Shown here in pieces: positions 37,201 through 46,600 of a stretch of 64,000 nt of DNA. The stretch comes from JAWKOK01 sp963765875. GTDB taxonomy: Bacteria; Chloroflexota; Anaerolineae; Caldilineales; Caldilineaceae. A program made the position numbers and the translations under genes. The stretch lies in NCBI GenBank assembly GCA_963765875.1, contig CAVXYK010000002.1, forward strand, positions 124,001 through 188,000, given 5' to 3'. The notes below the pieces were generated by a model. It was not told where the DNA came from. It saw only the letters and a list, made by a program, of their open reading frames with translations, and made no database searches. Positions within the stretch are counted from its first letter, which is position 1. Every line of letters starts with the position of its first letter.

Positions 37201-38978
37201 TGTTCCTTGGGCACCGGCGCATTGGTGACCTGACAGATGACATTGCCTGCTGCATCGTAGCCGACCATCGAACCGGGAATTGTGTCGGCGTCACCGTTGC
37301 CCATGTAGAAGCCGACATGGGTCTTGCCGGACATCAAATTTGAAGCTGAGCGGCGCCGCAGCCCCGCTCTTGGGATCTGCTTCCTTGTTGCGGGCTACGT
37401 TGGGGCTGGAAACGGCGGTGGCGTTTTTCTGGGTCTCTACGCCGGCCAGTTTTCCATCCTCGAAGACCACGCCGTGGCTCGGCTGATAGTGGGCGCCGAT
37501 GATGCTGGCGTCGGCCAGGTCATCGAAGTCGATCAGGCCGGGCGATGGGATCTCTTTGGGGCTGAAGATCTCGTAGCATCCGGGCTCCGGGACGTCCGTT
37601 GCGCCGGGGCAGTTGTCCAGGCCAAAATGTACGGCGTTGACGAAGAGTCGTTTTCCGTTGGGCGTCATGGCATTGGCGCGCCTGCGAACCCCCAAAGTTG
37701 GTTGCAGACATCGCGCTGCTCCTCAGCGATCAACGGCGCGTGTTGGTTGTCGGCCGGCTCCCATGCCAGCGGCGTCACACCCGCGATCGGGGCGGGCATG
37801 TGAATGCTGACCATGTTTTCGACAGCGCCGTAGATCTGCAGCGGTGCGCCCAAGAGACCGATCAGGTCAGACGGTGTCTGGAAGTACGAGAGGCCGGGCA
37901 GGCCGCGGATGTTCTGTTCGGACCCATGCCAGCCATGGGGCCAGCCGATCTGCATGGCGTGCTCGCCGAAGTAGGCGTAACCGCCTTCGTTGAGCCCGAT
38001 GACCGGAATCTGTGCGGCCGCGACGTGGCCGGATTGGCCAGGGGCCAGCCCCCAACTGCCCAGGTGGCCGGTGTCGGTGGCGATGATGGCCAGGTCGTAG
38101 GGGTTCAGATTGGTGGCAAGGAGACTGGCCAGCGGAATCAGGTCGACGGTGAAGCCGTTGCTTTCCAGCAATGTCTCAAAGTCGACGGCATCAACCGTGC
38201 TCTCTTTGAAGATGTAGGCGATGCGCCCGCCATCTCGTTCGCTGAACAGCGGCGCGCGTGCTCGCAGATCGACATCGAAGCCGAGTGATCCTTTCAGCTT
38301 GGCCGTGACATCTTGTTTGGGGTACTTGGAGGCCAGCCCGAAGAAGAATGAACTGTCTCCGGGGCAGATAGGCGGCGAGAAGGTAAACGTGAGATCGTTG
38401 CCGGTCTGCTCGACGCTGGCCGGCGCTATCGAACCCAGCGCGCCTTTCGTGATGACAAAGACGTCTTCCTTGCTGCCGTTGCCGTCGAAGTCCATGGGCA
38501 CGATCGGCCCGAACTCGATGGTTTTGGTCGAGACGCAGGCTTCAGCCGTGGCCGCTTTGATCTCGCGGGCATCGATGCGGTAGAGGTAGGGATAGAGTCC
38601 CTGACCCTTTGTGCCTGGTTCGCCGACGGGCCAGAGACGCGATTGGAGAAAGCCTTCGCCTATGCCGCCGGGTAGCGTGAACTTGTCTGTCGTGTCGTCG
38701 ACAACGATTTTGCAATCGGCGTCGAAGATGCAGTTGATATCCGGCGCCGAGACCGATGCGATGCTGAGTGGGACGGCCGGCGCTGTGACTGGCGCTGTGA
38801 TAGGCGCTGCTGAGATCGGCGGCGCCATGGTCACGAAGGCGGAGAGAAGTAGCGCCATGACTTGCGAAAAGACGAGGACGCGGTAGAGAGCGCTTCGGTG
38901 TGATCTGCACCCTGGACTTCGTTTCCTGGACCGATTCCAGGATCGATGTGCTGGTTGGTGAGATGATGCTTTGTTCAT
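34260..38978 (-). CDS. Secreted gingipain-like (C25) cysteine peptidase, very large, frameshifted
   Basis: Three minus-strand frames join into one exported protein of roughly 1570 residues. From the ATG at 38978 (GGGGG just upstream) come a signal peptide (VLVFSQVMALLLSAFV) and a GATase/ThuA-like module ending PNGKRLFVNAVHFGLDN. A linker domain (AHYQPSHGVVFEDGK) precedes the C25 peptidase region: YVLLLGDAEQIPP, the His motif VFHRDHGGISGWG and the Cys motif YSINCASGLFD. After an Ig-like tail it ends EKIYLPVVMR, a C-terminus shared with other secreted proteins here. Frame changes occur near 37675 and 37340. It probably degrades proteins or matures surface proteins outside the cell. It is divergent from the Crp-type regulator and shares an operator-rich promoter region with it. 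Confidence 0.8.
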
Positions 38979-39085
38979 GATTTCCCCCATTGAAATAGAT
39001 TTGGTTCGGCGAACAGTTGGTGAACTTCCGCTTTCAGGATAGGGTCTGCAAGCGGCAACCACAGTTCGCAAGTAGACAGCGAACG

Positions 39086-39101
39086 TGTGCGCTTGAACAC
39101 A
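39086..39101. promoter_or_regulatory. Putative Crp/Fnr-family operator, site 1
   Basis: TGTGCGCTTGAACACA is an imperfect TGTG-N8-CACA palindrome, in the style of Crp/Fnr sites. It lies between the divergent gingipain-like gene and a Crp-family gene, and is nearly identical to site 3 (15 of 16 bases). Confidence 0.6.
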
Positions 39102-39174
39102 TGCAGGCCCCTTGGAGTGGAGGTTCATGCTTCGGTTGCGCGGACCTCGATAATGATCGATAATCGCAGGCGCT

Positions 39175-39190
39175 TGTGTTCTGGTGCACT
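39175..39190. promoter_or_regulatory. Putative Crp/Fnr-family operator, site 2
   Basis: TGTGTTCTGGTGCACT read on the minus strand aligns with site 3 at 13 of 16 positions. It is 23 bases (about two helical turns) upstream of site 3, start to start. Confidence 0.5.
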
Positions 39191-39197
39191 GTGCTTG

Positions 39198-39213
39198 TGT
39201 GCGCTAGAACACA
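39198..39213. promoter_or_regulatory. Putative Crp/Fnr-family operator, site 3
   Basis: TGTGCGCTAGAACACA is the best palindrome of the three. It lies 63 bases before the regulator start codon, a position suited to autoregulation of the Crp-type gene. Confidence 0.6.
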
Positions 39214-39275
39214 GTGTCCCGATGCAGCTGTGCACAGAGTTTCCCCCAATACACGATTATGATATGGAGAGACTG

Positions 39276-40016
39276 ATGCTGGACGAGCGTACGAGGCAGC
39301 GCATGGCGCGCTTGAGAGAGAACCCGGTCTTTGCCGGACTGAATGACGACGAATTGAGCGCTCTGATCGAAAGCTTTCGGGTTCGAGAGTTTGGACGCGA
39401 TGAGATCCTCTTTCGCCAGGGAGACGACAGCAAAGAAGTCTATGTGATTCTCAGCGGGCGCGTGCGTATCTTCAAGATTAGCCCATCCGGCGATGAGACG
39501 ACCATCGCCATCTTCGGAGAGCATGATCTGATCGGCGAGATGGCTGCTCTGGACGGCCACACCCGTTCCGCCACGGCCAAGGCGATTTCGTCCGTGACGC
39601 TGCTATCGATGGTACAGGAACGGTTTGTGCGTCATGCTGAGACCATGCCCAAGCTGGCATATGGTCTGGCGAGGCTGCTCTCGCTCAAGCTGCGCTGGAC
39701 GGCATCCTATGCCGAATCAATTGCTCAGTTCGACGCCGCAGGTCGTCTGTTGCATATCTTGCTGGCCCACAATGAGCGCTATGGTCAGGAAGTCGAACCG
39801 GGCAAACGGTATCTGATAGACCTGGGTCTGACGCAGGGCGATCTGGCTTCCATGGTGGGAGCCCGGCGCGAGTGGATCAACCGTATCCTTGGCGATTGGA
39901 AACGTCGGCAACTGCTTGAGTTCAGCAAGGGCACGATTACGATTCTCGACTTGCCGAGTGTTGTCGCCGAACGAGATAGTCGTATCGAGGCGAATCTGGG
40001 CGAGAGTGACTGGTGA
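39276..40016 (+). CDS. Crp/Fnr-family transcriptional regulator
   Basis: Regulator of about 246 residues with an N-terminal cyclic-nucleotide-type beta-roll (FRVREFGRDEILFRQGDDSK, then GEHDLIGEMAALDGHTRSA), a dimerisation helix, and a C-terminal winged helix (LTQGDLASMVGARREWINRI). The GEMAALDGHTRSATA stretch is the phosphate-binding-cassette region; the classical R-S/T pair for cAMP (here RSAT) is plausibly kept. No Fnr-type cysteine cluster is visible. The ATG at 39276 is chosen because GGAG lies six bases upstream; the frame is open to 39087 only by chance. Three Crp-like palindromes precede it. A secreted protease follows after a terminator. Confidence 0.88.
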   Translation: MLDERTRQRMARLRENPVFAGLNDDELSALIESFRVREFGRDEILFRQGDDSKEVYVILSGRVRIFKISPSGDETTIAIFGEHDLIGEMAALDGHTRSATAKAISSVTLLSMVQERFVRHAETMPKLAYGLARLLSLKLRWTASYAESIAQFDAAGRLLHILLAHNERYGQEVEPGKRYLIDLGLTQGDLASMVGARREWINRILGDWKRRQLLEFSKGTITILDLPSVVAERDSRIEANLGESDW

Positions 40017-40022
40017 TGAGGT

Positions 40023-40077
40023 GAAGGGGTGAGTACCCTTCGGTGACCCTGTCACCCGCTCACCCCTTCCTTTTCCG
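40023..40077 (+). terminator. Terminator after the Crp-family gene
   Basis: GAAGGGGTGAG (40023-40033) pairs with CTCACCCCTTC (40059-40069), with a smaller GGTGACC/GTCACC hairpin in the loop and CTTTTCC after it. It separates the regulator from the secreted protease gene. Confidence 0.6.
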
Positions 40078-40095
40078 TCATAAAAGTGAGGAACC

Positions 40096-42570
40096 ATGAA
40101 CATTCGAAGTGTCCTAATCAAATGCCGGACTGCTCTGTTACTATTGAGCCTGGCCATACTTCTTTCCATCGCCAGTTGGCAACCGACGTCTGCCCAGGAA
40201 CTGCCGCGTATCTTTGTTACGCCTGATGTGGTTGTCGGCGGACAGACCGTGACAATTCGCGGACTCGACTTCACACCGGGGAGTAACAATGGGCTAATCT
40301 TCTGGGACGGCGTGTGGACAGACACGGCGCCGATTGAGAAAGGCGGTGATTTTTCCGCCCAGTTCCGCATCCCACCCTCTGCAACAGCAGGCAAACATAC
40401 AATTCGAGTCTGCAGTGCCGACGCGCTCAATAACTGCCTGGCCGGAAGAGATGAACGGATTGCGGAGGCGTCAGTGGAGGTCACTGCGCCCGCACCCATT
40501 CGCATCTGCAAGGAGACCTTTGATCCATGTGAACCGTACGCGGGGGCAATCGTCTACGATATCACCAACGGCAAGAATTTCGATGTTGACAAAGCGGGCC
40601 TTGTGCTTGAGCGAGAGGCCATTGCCGAAGGCGATCTGATTTGGGTCGCTGCCGTGAATTCCACTGCGAAGTCCTATCGGGTTCTGGCTACGTCCGGCGA
40701 GCCGATAGCAGTCATCGACAAGGTCTTCACCGGCGATCCAGTCGAACTGCGTATCGCTGTGGGGCTGGCTGATCCCCTCGTCCTCTTCGACCTTGATCTG
40801 TCGGCTGAGTGGTATGTCGAAGGCAATCCCCAGTATGCATCCTGGCTCGAGAATGCCCTGATCGATGCGGCCCACTATCTCTATGAATTCACTGAAGGGC
40901 AGATGACGCTCGGCAAGGTAACTGTTGCGCAGAACATGGAATCTTGGGATCAGGTCGATGTCCGCTTGTTGGCCAACAATGTGCTGCGTCCCAATGCCGA
41001 GATCGGCGGCATCGTCGGCGCTGAAGTTGCGGATCCGCTGTCGGGTATCCAATATCAGCCTGGGCAAGTCTACATGGGCTCTCACTGGAATCGGTATGCG
41101 CTTCCGCCTAATCAGTCGGTAATGGTCGGAGGCAAACCCGTGTCGCCGGAGAGCCTGGTCAATGACTGGGCAATGGCTTTTGCCCACGAACTGGGCCACT
41201 ACCTTCTTTTTCTCTTTGACACCTACCGGGACAGTGAAGGCAATGATAGCGCCGAAATCGCCGCGCTCTGTAGCGGCTCGGCGATGGGTGATGTCTATCA
41301 GCCTTCCAACCATTCCTTCATTGCCGATCCGGCGGAGTGGAAGGCCAAGTGCAACGTCACAGAAGCCTATGTCAAACACCGTGGCAACAGCGAATGGGAG
41401 ACCATTGCAGGCTGGTATCCCTGGATCACGCCGCCCAATGGACCGTCATCACAGCCGGACATCCCGCTCGTTGAAATGACGGAGGTCATCTTCCTGCCGA
41501 CGTCGGTTCCCACCAGCGATCCGGCAACGAGTCAGATCTTTGATCTGAACTACCAGGACGGAGAGTCGAGTTCAGGCGAGGCACGTGTCTTCACCTACCG
41601 AAATGACCGCGTGGTCGAGCAGGGGAAACCTGCTGCAGGAATCAATCAGGCCTCGCTGATCGGGGCACAGGTGGACGACCGCCTCTGTGTCTATGATGTC
41701 AACGACTACGCTCAATCCGGCGATTCGCCCCGCCACCAGTTTGGCTGCGAGGCAATCCAGCCCGGGGATGCTGCGCTGGACATGACTAAGGATCTCTCGT
41801 GGGCGCCGCTGATCTTGCTGACGCAGGTGGCCACCGACACGGTGACCATTTCCGTGACCCAGGAAGCGGGCGCGGTTGGATTCGACACATTGATGGTCCG
41901 GCTCTATCCAGAGCATGAGATTGGGCATGAACCAATCGCGCTGATTGCCGGGGAAAACGATACCTATCACGTTCAGCTGACTTTAACTGAAACTGTGCCG
42001 CCGGCCTACTTACAGATTTGGGCGGAGGATGTAATCTCTGGGACTGTATCTCGTCGTGAGACGATGGTTGACCGGGGGACCGGGGGCGGTGGTCTCTTTG
42101 GTCCGGCTCGGCGCTTTGGCGGAGCCTTCATCTATTCGTCGGACGGCAAGGCATCATTTCGCACCGAAGGTGATCTCTTGCTCCTAGGAGGAGAGTCAAT
42201 CGCCTGGCAGTCTATGCCCGGCACACCGTCGTTGCCTATCGACCTGCGGATCACGGGTCAGGCCTATCGGCTGACCGCCTTTCCGCCGTCGCTTGTTATT
42301 TCCGGCACGGTTGAGATTGAATTTGAAGAGGTGGCAGAGTCGTTCATCGTGTCAGCCAGTGAGGCGATGGCGCAGGCTGCAAACGAACCCGTTGTCCATT
42401 TCTTTGACGGCGACACTTGGATTCCGCTGTCCACCACGGTGGAAGCGCCTACTTCAGCTCGGGATGGAATCAAGATTGCAGCTGCCCCCAGCAAGGGCGT
42501 AGGCATCTACGCCGTGTTGACGGAGCGTGATGTCGAGAAAATCTGGATACCATTCGTCACGTCACGGTAG
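40096..42570 (+). CDS. Secreted zinc metalloprotease-like protein
   Basis: Exported protein of 824 residues. A signal peptide (LLLLSLAILLSIAS, then SAQE) leads to an IPT/TIG-like beta domain (VVVGGQTVTIRGLDF). Around residue 364 is the zinc-binding FAHELGHYLLFLFDTY (HEXXH with a downstream Asp), followed by Cys-containing stretches and beta-rich domains. The C-terminus reads EKIWIPFVTSR, the tail style of other secreted proteins in this window. The N-terminal organisation fits a self-standing extracellular protease; the substrate is unknown. Its TAG stop is the first bases of a tandem repeat array, so the original stop may have been replaced when the array arose. Confidence 0.82.
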   Translation: MNIRSVLIKCRTALLLLSLAILLSIASWQPTSAQELPRIFVTPDVVVGGQTVTIRGLDFTPGSNNGLIFWDGVWTDTAPIEKGGDFSAQFRIPPSATAGKHTIRVCSADALNNCLAGRDERIAEASVEVTAPAPIRICKETFDPCEPYAGAIVYDITNGKNFDVDKAGLVLEREAIAEGDLIWVAAVNSTAKSYRVLATSGEPIAVIDKVFTGDPVELRIAVGLADPLVLFDLDLSAEWYVEGNPQYASWLENALIDAAHYLYEFTEGQMTLGKVTVAQNMESWDQVDVRLLANNVLRPNAEIGGIVGAEVADPLSGIQYQPGQVYMGSHWNRYALPPNQSVMVGGKPVSPESLVNDWAMAFAHELGHYLLFLFDTYRDSEGNDSAEIAALCSGSAMGDVYQPSNHSFIADPAEWKAKCNVTEAYVKHRGNSEWETIAGWYPWITPPNGPSSQPDIPLVEMTEVIFLPTSVPTSDPATSQIFDLNYQDGESSSGEARVFTYRNDRVVEQGKPAAGINQASLIGAQVDDRLCVYDVNDYAQSGDSPRHQFGCEAIQPGDAALDMTKDLSWAPLILLTQVATDTVTISVTQEAGAVGFDTLMVRLYPEHEIGHEPIALIAGENDTYHVQLTLTETVPPAYLQIWAEDVISGTVSRRETMVDRGTGGGGLFGPARRFGGAFIYSSDGKASFRTEGDLLLLGGESIAWQSMPGTPSLPIDLRITGQAYRLTAFPPSLVISGTVEIEFEEVAESFIVSASEAMAQAANEPVVHFFDGDTWIPLSTTVEAPTSARDGIKIAAAPSKGVGIYAVLTERDVEKIWIPFVTSR

Positions 42571-42995
42571 GGGCGTGCCCTTGTGGCCGCCCGAACCATG
42601 GCCGCCCGTGGTGTTGTCATGAACGCAACGCCGGGCAACCACCAGGGTTGCCCCTACCCAAGACAATGCGTTCACGTAGGGGCGTGCCCTTGTGGCCGCC
42701 CGAACCATGGCCGCCCGTGGTGTTGTCATGTACGCAACGCTACGCCGGGGCAACCATCAGGGCCGCCCCCACCCAAGACAATGCGTTCACGTAGGGGCGT
42801 GCCCTTGTGGCCGCCCGAACCATGGCCGCCCGTGGTGTTGTCATGAACGCAACGCCGGGCAACCACCAGGGTTGCCCCTACCCACGACAATGCGTTCACG
42901 CAGGGGCGTGCCCTTGTGGCCGCCAGAACCATGGCCGCCCATGATGTTTTCATGAACGCGACGTCGGGAAATCACCCGGGGTTGCCTCTACGCGC
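42567..42995. repeat. REP-like tandem array, four ~110-bp units
   Basis: Units start at 42567, 42676, 42791 and 42900, with lengths 109, 115, 109 and about 96. Each begins G[TC]AGGGGCGTGCCCTTGTGG and carries internal palindromes such as GGCCGCCC...CCATGGCCGCCC and GGGCAACCACCAGGGTTGCCCC. The last unit is the most diverged. The array lies between the protease stop and the RAYT gene, the usual place for a transposase-linked REP/BIME. Confidence 0.88.
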
Positions 42996-43058
42996 AATCG
43001 GATGGTATGGTGGTAACTTCAATTGGTTTCGCGTAACCAAGCCACTATGGAGAACACA

Positions 43059-43592
43059 ATGTCCCCCGACATTACCCGATACAACCGTCATTCTATTCGC
43101 TATGATGGCTATGACTACCGCTCAGCGGGCGCCTATTTTGCGACGATTTGTATACAACATCGACTTCCCTTTCTGGGAGATATTCAGCACGGCAAAATAT
43201 GCCTCAGCCCTGCTGGAACGATGGTAACGAATCAATGGTACGATCTGCCCAATCGGTTTCCAGCCATTGCTCTTGATGCGTTCCAAGTCATGCCGAATCA
43301 TGTTCATCTGCTTCTTTGGCTTCAGCCTCGGAACGTCGAGATCGCGGAAGCTCCTTCGCTTGGTTCGGTCATGGGTGCGTTCAAGTCGATTACGACAGTG
43401 CATTACGTCTGTGGAGTTCGATCTGCTGGATGGACGCCATTCCCAAAGAGATTGTGGCAACGCAACTACTGGGAACGGATTATTCGAGACGACTCGGAAC
43501 TACAGCGTATTCGGGCCTACATCGAAACGAATCCAACACGGTGGTATGAGGATAGTCTCTATCGAAGCGTTCAGAACGGGCACAATGCCTAA
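43059..43592 (+). CDS. REP-associated tyrosine transposase (RAYT, IS200-like Y1)
   Basis: Single-strand DNA transposase of 177 residues from the TnpA-REP family. It has the family opening SPDITRYNRHSIRYDGYDYR, the HUH motif MPNHVHLLLWL and the nucleophilic Tyr in LWQRNYWERIIRD, ending in the helix YIETNPTRWYED. RAYTs are domesticated transposases that process REP palindromes; here a four-unit REP-like array directly precedes the gene. The ATG at 43059 has GGAG six bases upstream and gives the standard family start. It appears intact, so it may still be active on the array. Confidence 0.93.
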   Translation: MSPDITRYNRHSIRYDGYDYRSAGAYFATICIQHRLPFLGDIQHGKICLSPAGTMVTNQWYDLPNRFPAIALDAFQVMPNHVHLLLWLQPRNVEIAEAPSLGSVMGAFKSITTVHYVCGVRSAGWTPFPKRLWQRNYWERIIRDDSELQRIRAYIETNPTRWYEDSLYRSVQNGHNA

Positions 43593-43618
43593 AGGAATTG
43601 GGGTTCTGTAGCCAGGGT

Positions 43619-46600
43619 TCACCGTTCAGCCCGAGACACCTCGTCAATTATCTGGCGATTAAAAGGCAGATTCTCTATGTATGAACGACGTAGGGCATCG
43701 CTTTGCAACTTGTCGGCTTGTTGCTCAACCAGCCGATATGCCGTGTGTAGGCACTCGTCGGCAAGTTCGTCACGGTCTAGGCCCCGAAGGACTGTTGCAC
43801 AAGTGAGGTACTCCCGCTGGGGAAAGGTCGATGCGCCGTCGTCTGTCTGTAGTCGGGCCAGAGCTTCGTCGACAAATCGGTGGGCCTCAGCATCCTCGCC
43901 GATTCGCAACGAACAGAGCGCCAATGTCGTCAGATTGGTGAGATTGTTCTCCTCAAGACCGAGCTCAGTGTAGAGGCTGGACGAGGACTTTGCCCGCTCG
44001 ATCGCCTCCAGATTGCGATGGCACGCCTGGCTGATCAGTGCCATGTCCATGAGACAGTTGGCTTCCAGCACACTGTCTGCCTGTTGGCGGGCCAAGGCAA
44101 TTCCCTGCGCCATCAGTGATTCGGCTTCTTCAAGAAGGCCCTGGTCGCGGCGGATCTGCCCCAGGTTGCAGAGTGCGTAGGCGATGCCGGCCTCATCGCC
44201 AATTTCTCTGCTCAAGGCAAGGCCGGCTTGTAGATGCGTTCTACCCTCTTCAAGTCTTCCAACGAGTATGGCATTGATGGCCAATTCATTAAAGTCAATG
44301 GTCTGCCACCACAAGTCGCCAAGCGCTTGATGGATTTCCAGTGCCTCGGCCAACAGCTTGACGGCGCTTTCCAGATCTCCCGCCGCGCTGATGCCCTGTG
44401 ACAGGCTAACCAGGCCCGCGCCAAGCCCCGCCCGGTCGCCAATCATGCGGTAGAGTTCCAATCCCTCGCGGTAGGAGTCCAACGCATCATCTAAATTGTT
44501 CCGACGATTCTCCACGTGGCCGATGGCGATGCGGAGCTTGGCTTCCGACTGGCGGTTTTCGAGTGACTGATAGGTCGCAAGCGCGATGCTGAACTCGGCC
44601 AGCGCGGCATCGTAGGAACCTTGCTGACGGTAGACCAGTCCGAGACCGTAGCGGGCATCTGCGGTCTCGGCCTGAAATTCTCCTTCCTCGTGCAAGGTCC
44701 CCAGCACCGACCGATAGAAGCGTTCAGCAGTATCCAGATCTCCCTGCTTCCAAGCAATCAAGCCAAGCTGGGCCAGACAATGGGCATGGCTGGCGCGGTC
44801 ACCGTCGCGCACTGCCAGATCGGAGGCCATCTTGAGCTGTTCAACGGCTTGCTCGTACGCACTGGTCGCCTCGAAGTATGCTGAGCGCGCTAGCGCAAGC
44901 TGAACGGGCGGAGCATGCGGGGCGTCGGCCAACTGACCAAGGCTTGCCTGTTCATCATTGCGCCGGCCCAGAAGATGGTAGAGCGCCGTCTGATCTGCCA
45001 ACCACTGCCAACGAGTCTCAAGCCCAAGCGCTCGATCCAAGTAGAAGAGCGCTGCCTCATTCGCATAGTCAAGGCGAGCGCGTCGAGCCGCGAGATCGAG
45101 ATAGACGAGCGCTTTTGAATGCACGCCTGAATCGCTCAGCTTCCCATGGAAGTAATGATGGGCCAGTAGATCGGGACCATCCGGCGTCGTCTGCTCCAGC
45201 GCCTCTCCGACACGTGTGTGTAGCTCCTGGCGTTGTTCTTTTAGCAAGAGACGGTAGACGACTTCCTGGGTAATGTTGTGGGTGAACTCGAAGACATCGC
45301 TATCGCGGTGAGCGGCTCGACGCACGAAATTCTGCCGGGTCATGCCCTCTAGCTGATCCGTGATGGTCGCGCAATCGTCCGCGCCTGGATGGACTGTGGC
45401 CACGAGCTCAGTCGGAAACCTCTGACCAATCACGCTGGCAACTTTGAGCGTCAGTTTGTGTTGTTCGTTCAGCCGGTCGAATCGGGCCAGGACGGCCCCA
45501 TGGATCGAGTCGGGCAGCCCAGGCGTGATGTCGGTCAGCGCAATGTCCTGGGCCAACCGCCATTCTCCGTCCAGTTGTACAAGTGCCCGGGCCTGGCGCA
45601 GCGCTTCGATCAGCGTGTCCGAAAGCGCCCATTGTGGGTCTCCATCTCCGCTGACCTGTCCTATTTCACCGGCAGTGAGGAGTGTATCGACCAATTCTTG
45701 GCAGAAGAACGGATTCCCCTGGGCCTGTCGTTCGATCAGATCTAGAACCAATGGCGAGATGGCTCCTCCTAATCGTTGTTCGGCTAGGGATTGCATGCCG
45801 GCTCTATCTAGACCGATCAGAATCAAGTGTGTAGCGGACGGTATATTTGCCAGCGCGTCGACGGTTGATGCGGTCTCCTGTTCCGCCGGTCGGTGAACGA
45901 TGATGAGCAATATCGGCGTCTGCACGATGACGCGCGCCAATCCCGCCAACATATCGAGTGACGCTTCGTCGAGCCATTGGGCATCTTCGACTATCAGCGC
46001 AAGGGGCGTGAATTGGGCAACAGTCTGGATAATCTCCGTCGTCAACGTGAGCAGCGCTGCCCTTCTCAACTGCGGATCAAACGCGGCGGTCGTTGCGTTT
46101 TCTGGAATCGGCAGATCCAGCAGGTCGCCCAGCAAGGGCAGACGTAGCAGCCATTGAGGGTTCAGACTCTCCAGGAGTGTCGTGATATGCGCGATCTGCA
46201 CCGCGGGTTCAGCTTGGGAAAGAGGGCCGAGGCCCAGCAGCCAGCGCGCCATTTGGCGGGCGGCCAAGTAGGGTGTGTTGCGTTCGATGTTGCGACCGGC
46301 GCCTGCTGCCAGGATGAGGCCACTAACCTTGATCTGATCGGCAAAGGCCGCGATGAGTCGGCTCTTGCCAATGCCGGCGTCGCCTTCGACGCGCACCACT
46401 GTGCCTTGTTGACGCTCAAGAGCCCCGGACGCTCTCATCAGTTCCGAAAGCGCCTCGGAACGTCCATGGAGCATCTGCCTGTCAGCATTGTCGTACAGAA
46501 TCGGGGTTGTCCGTTTTGCCGTGCCGAGAGCGTAGACCGGTATTGGAGAGGTCTGACCCTTTATGCGGCGATGGCCGACATCTTCAACAAAATAGGCCGA

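Noticed and set aside
42567..42995. CRISPR array
   Set aside because: Units are about 110 bp, directly adjacent and similar throughout, with no short repeat plus unique spacer pattern and no cas genes.
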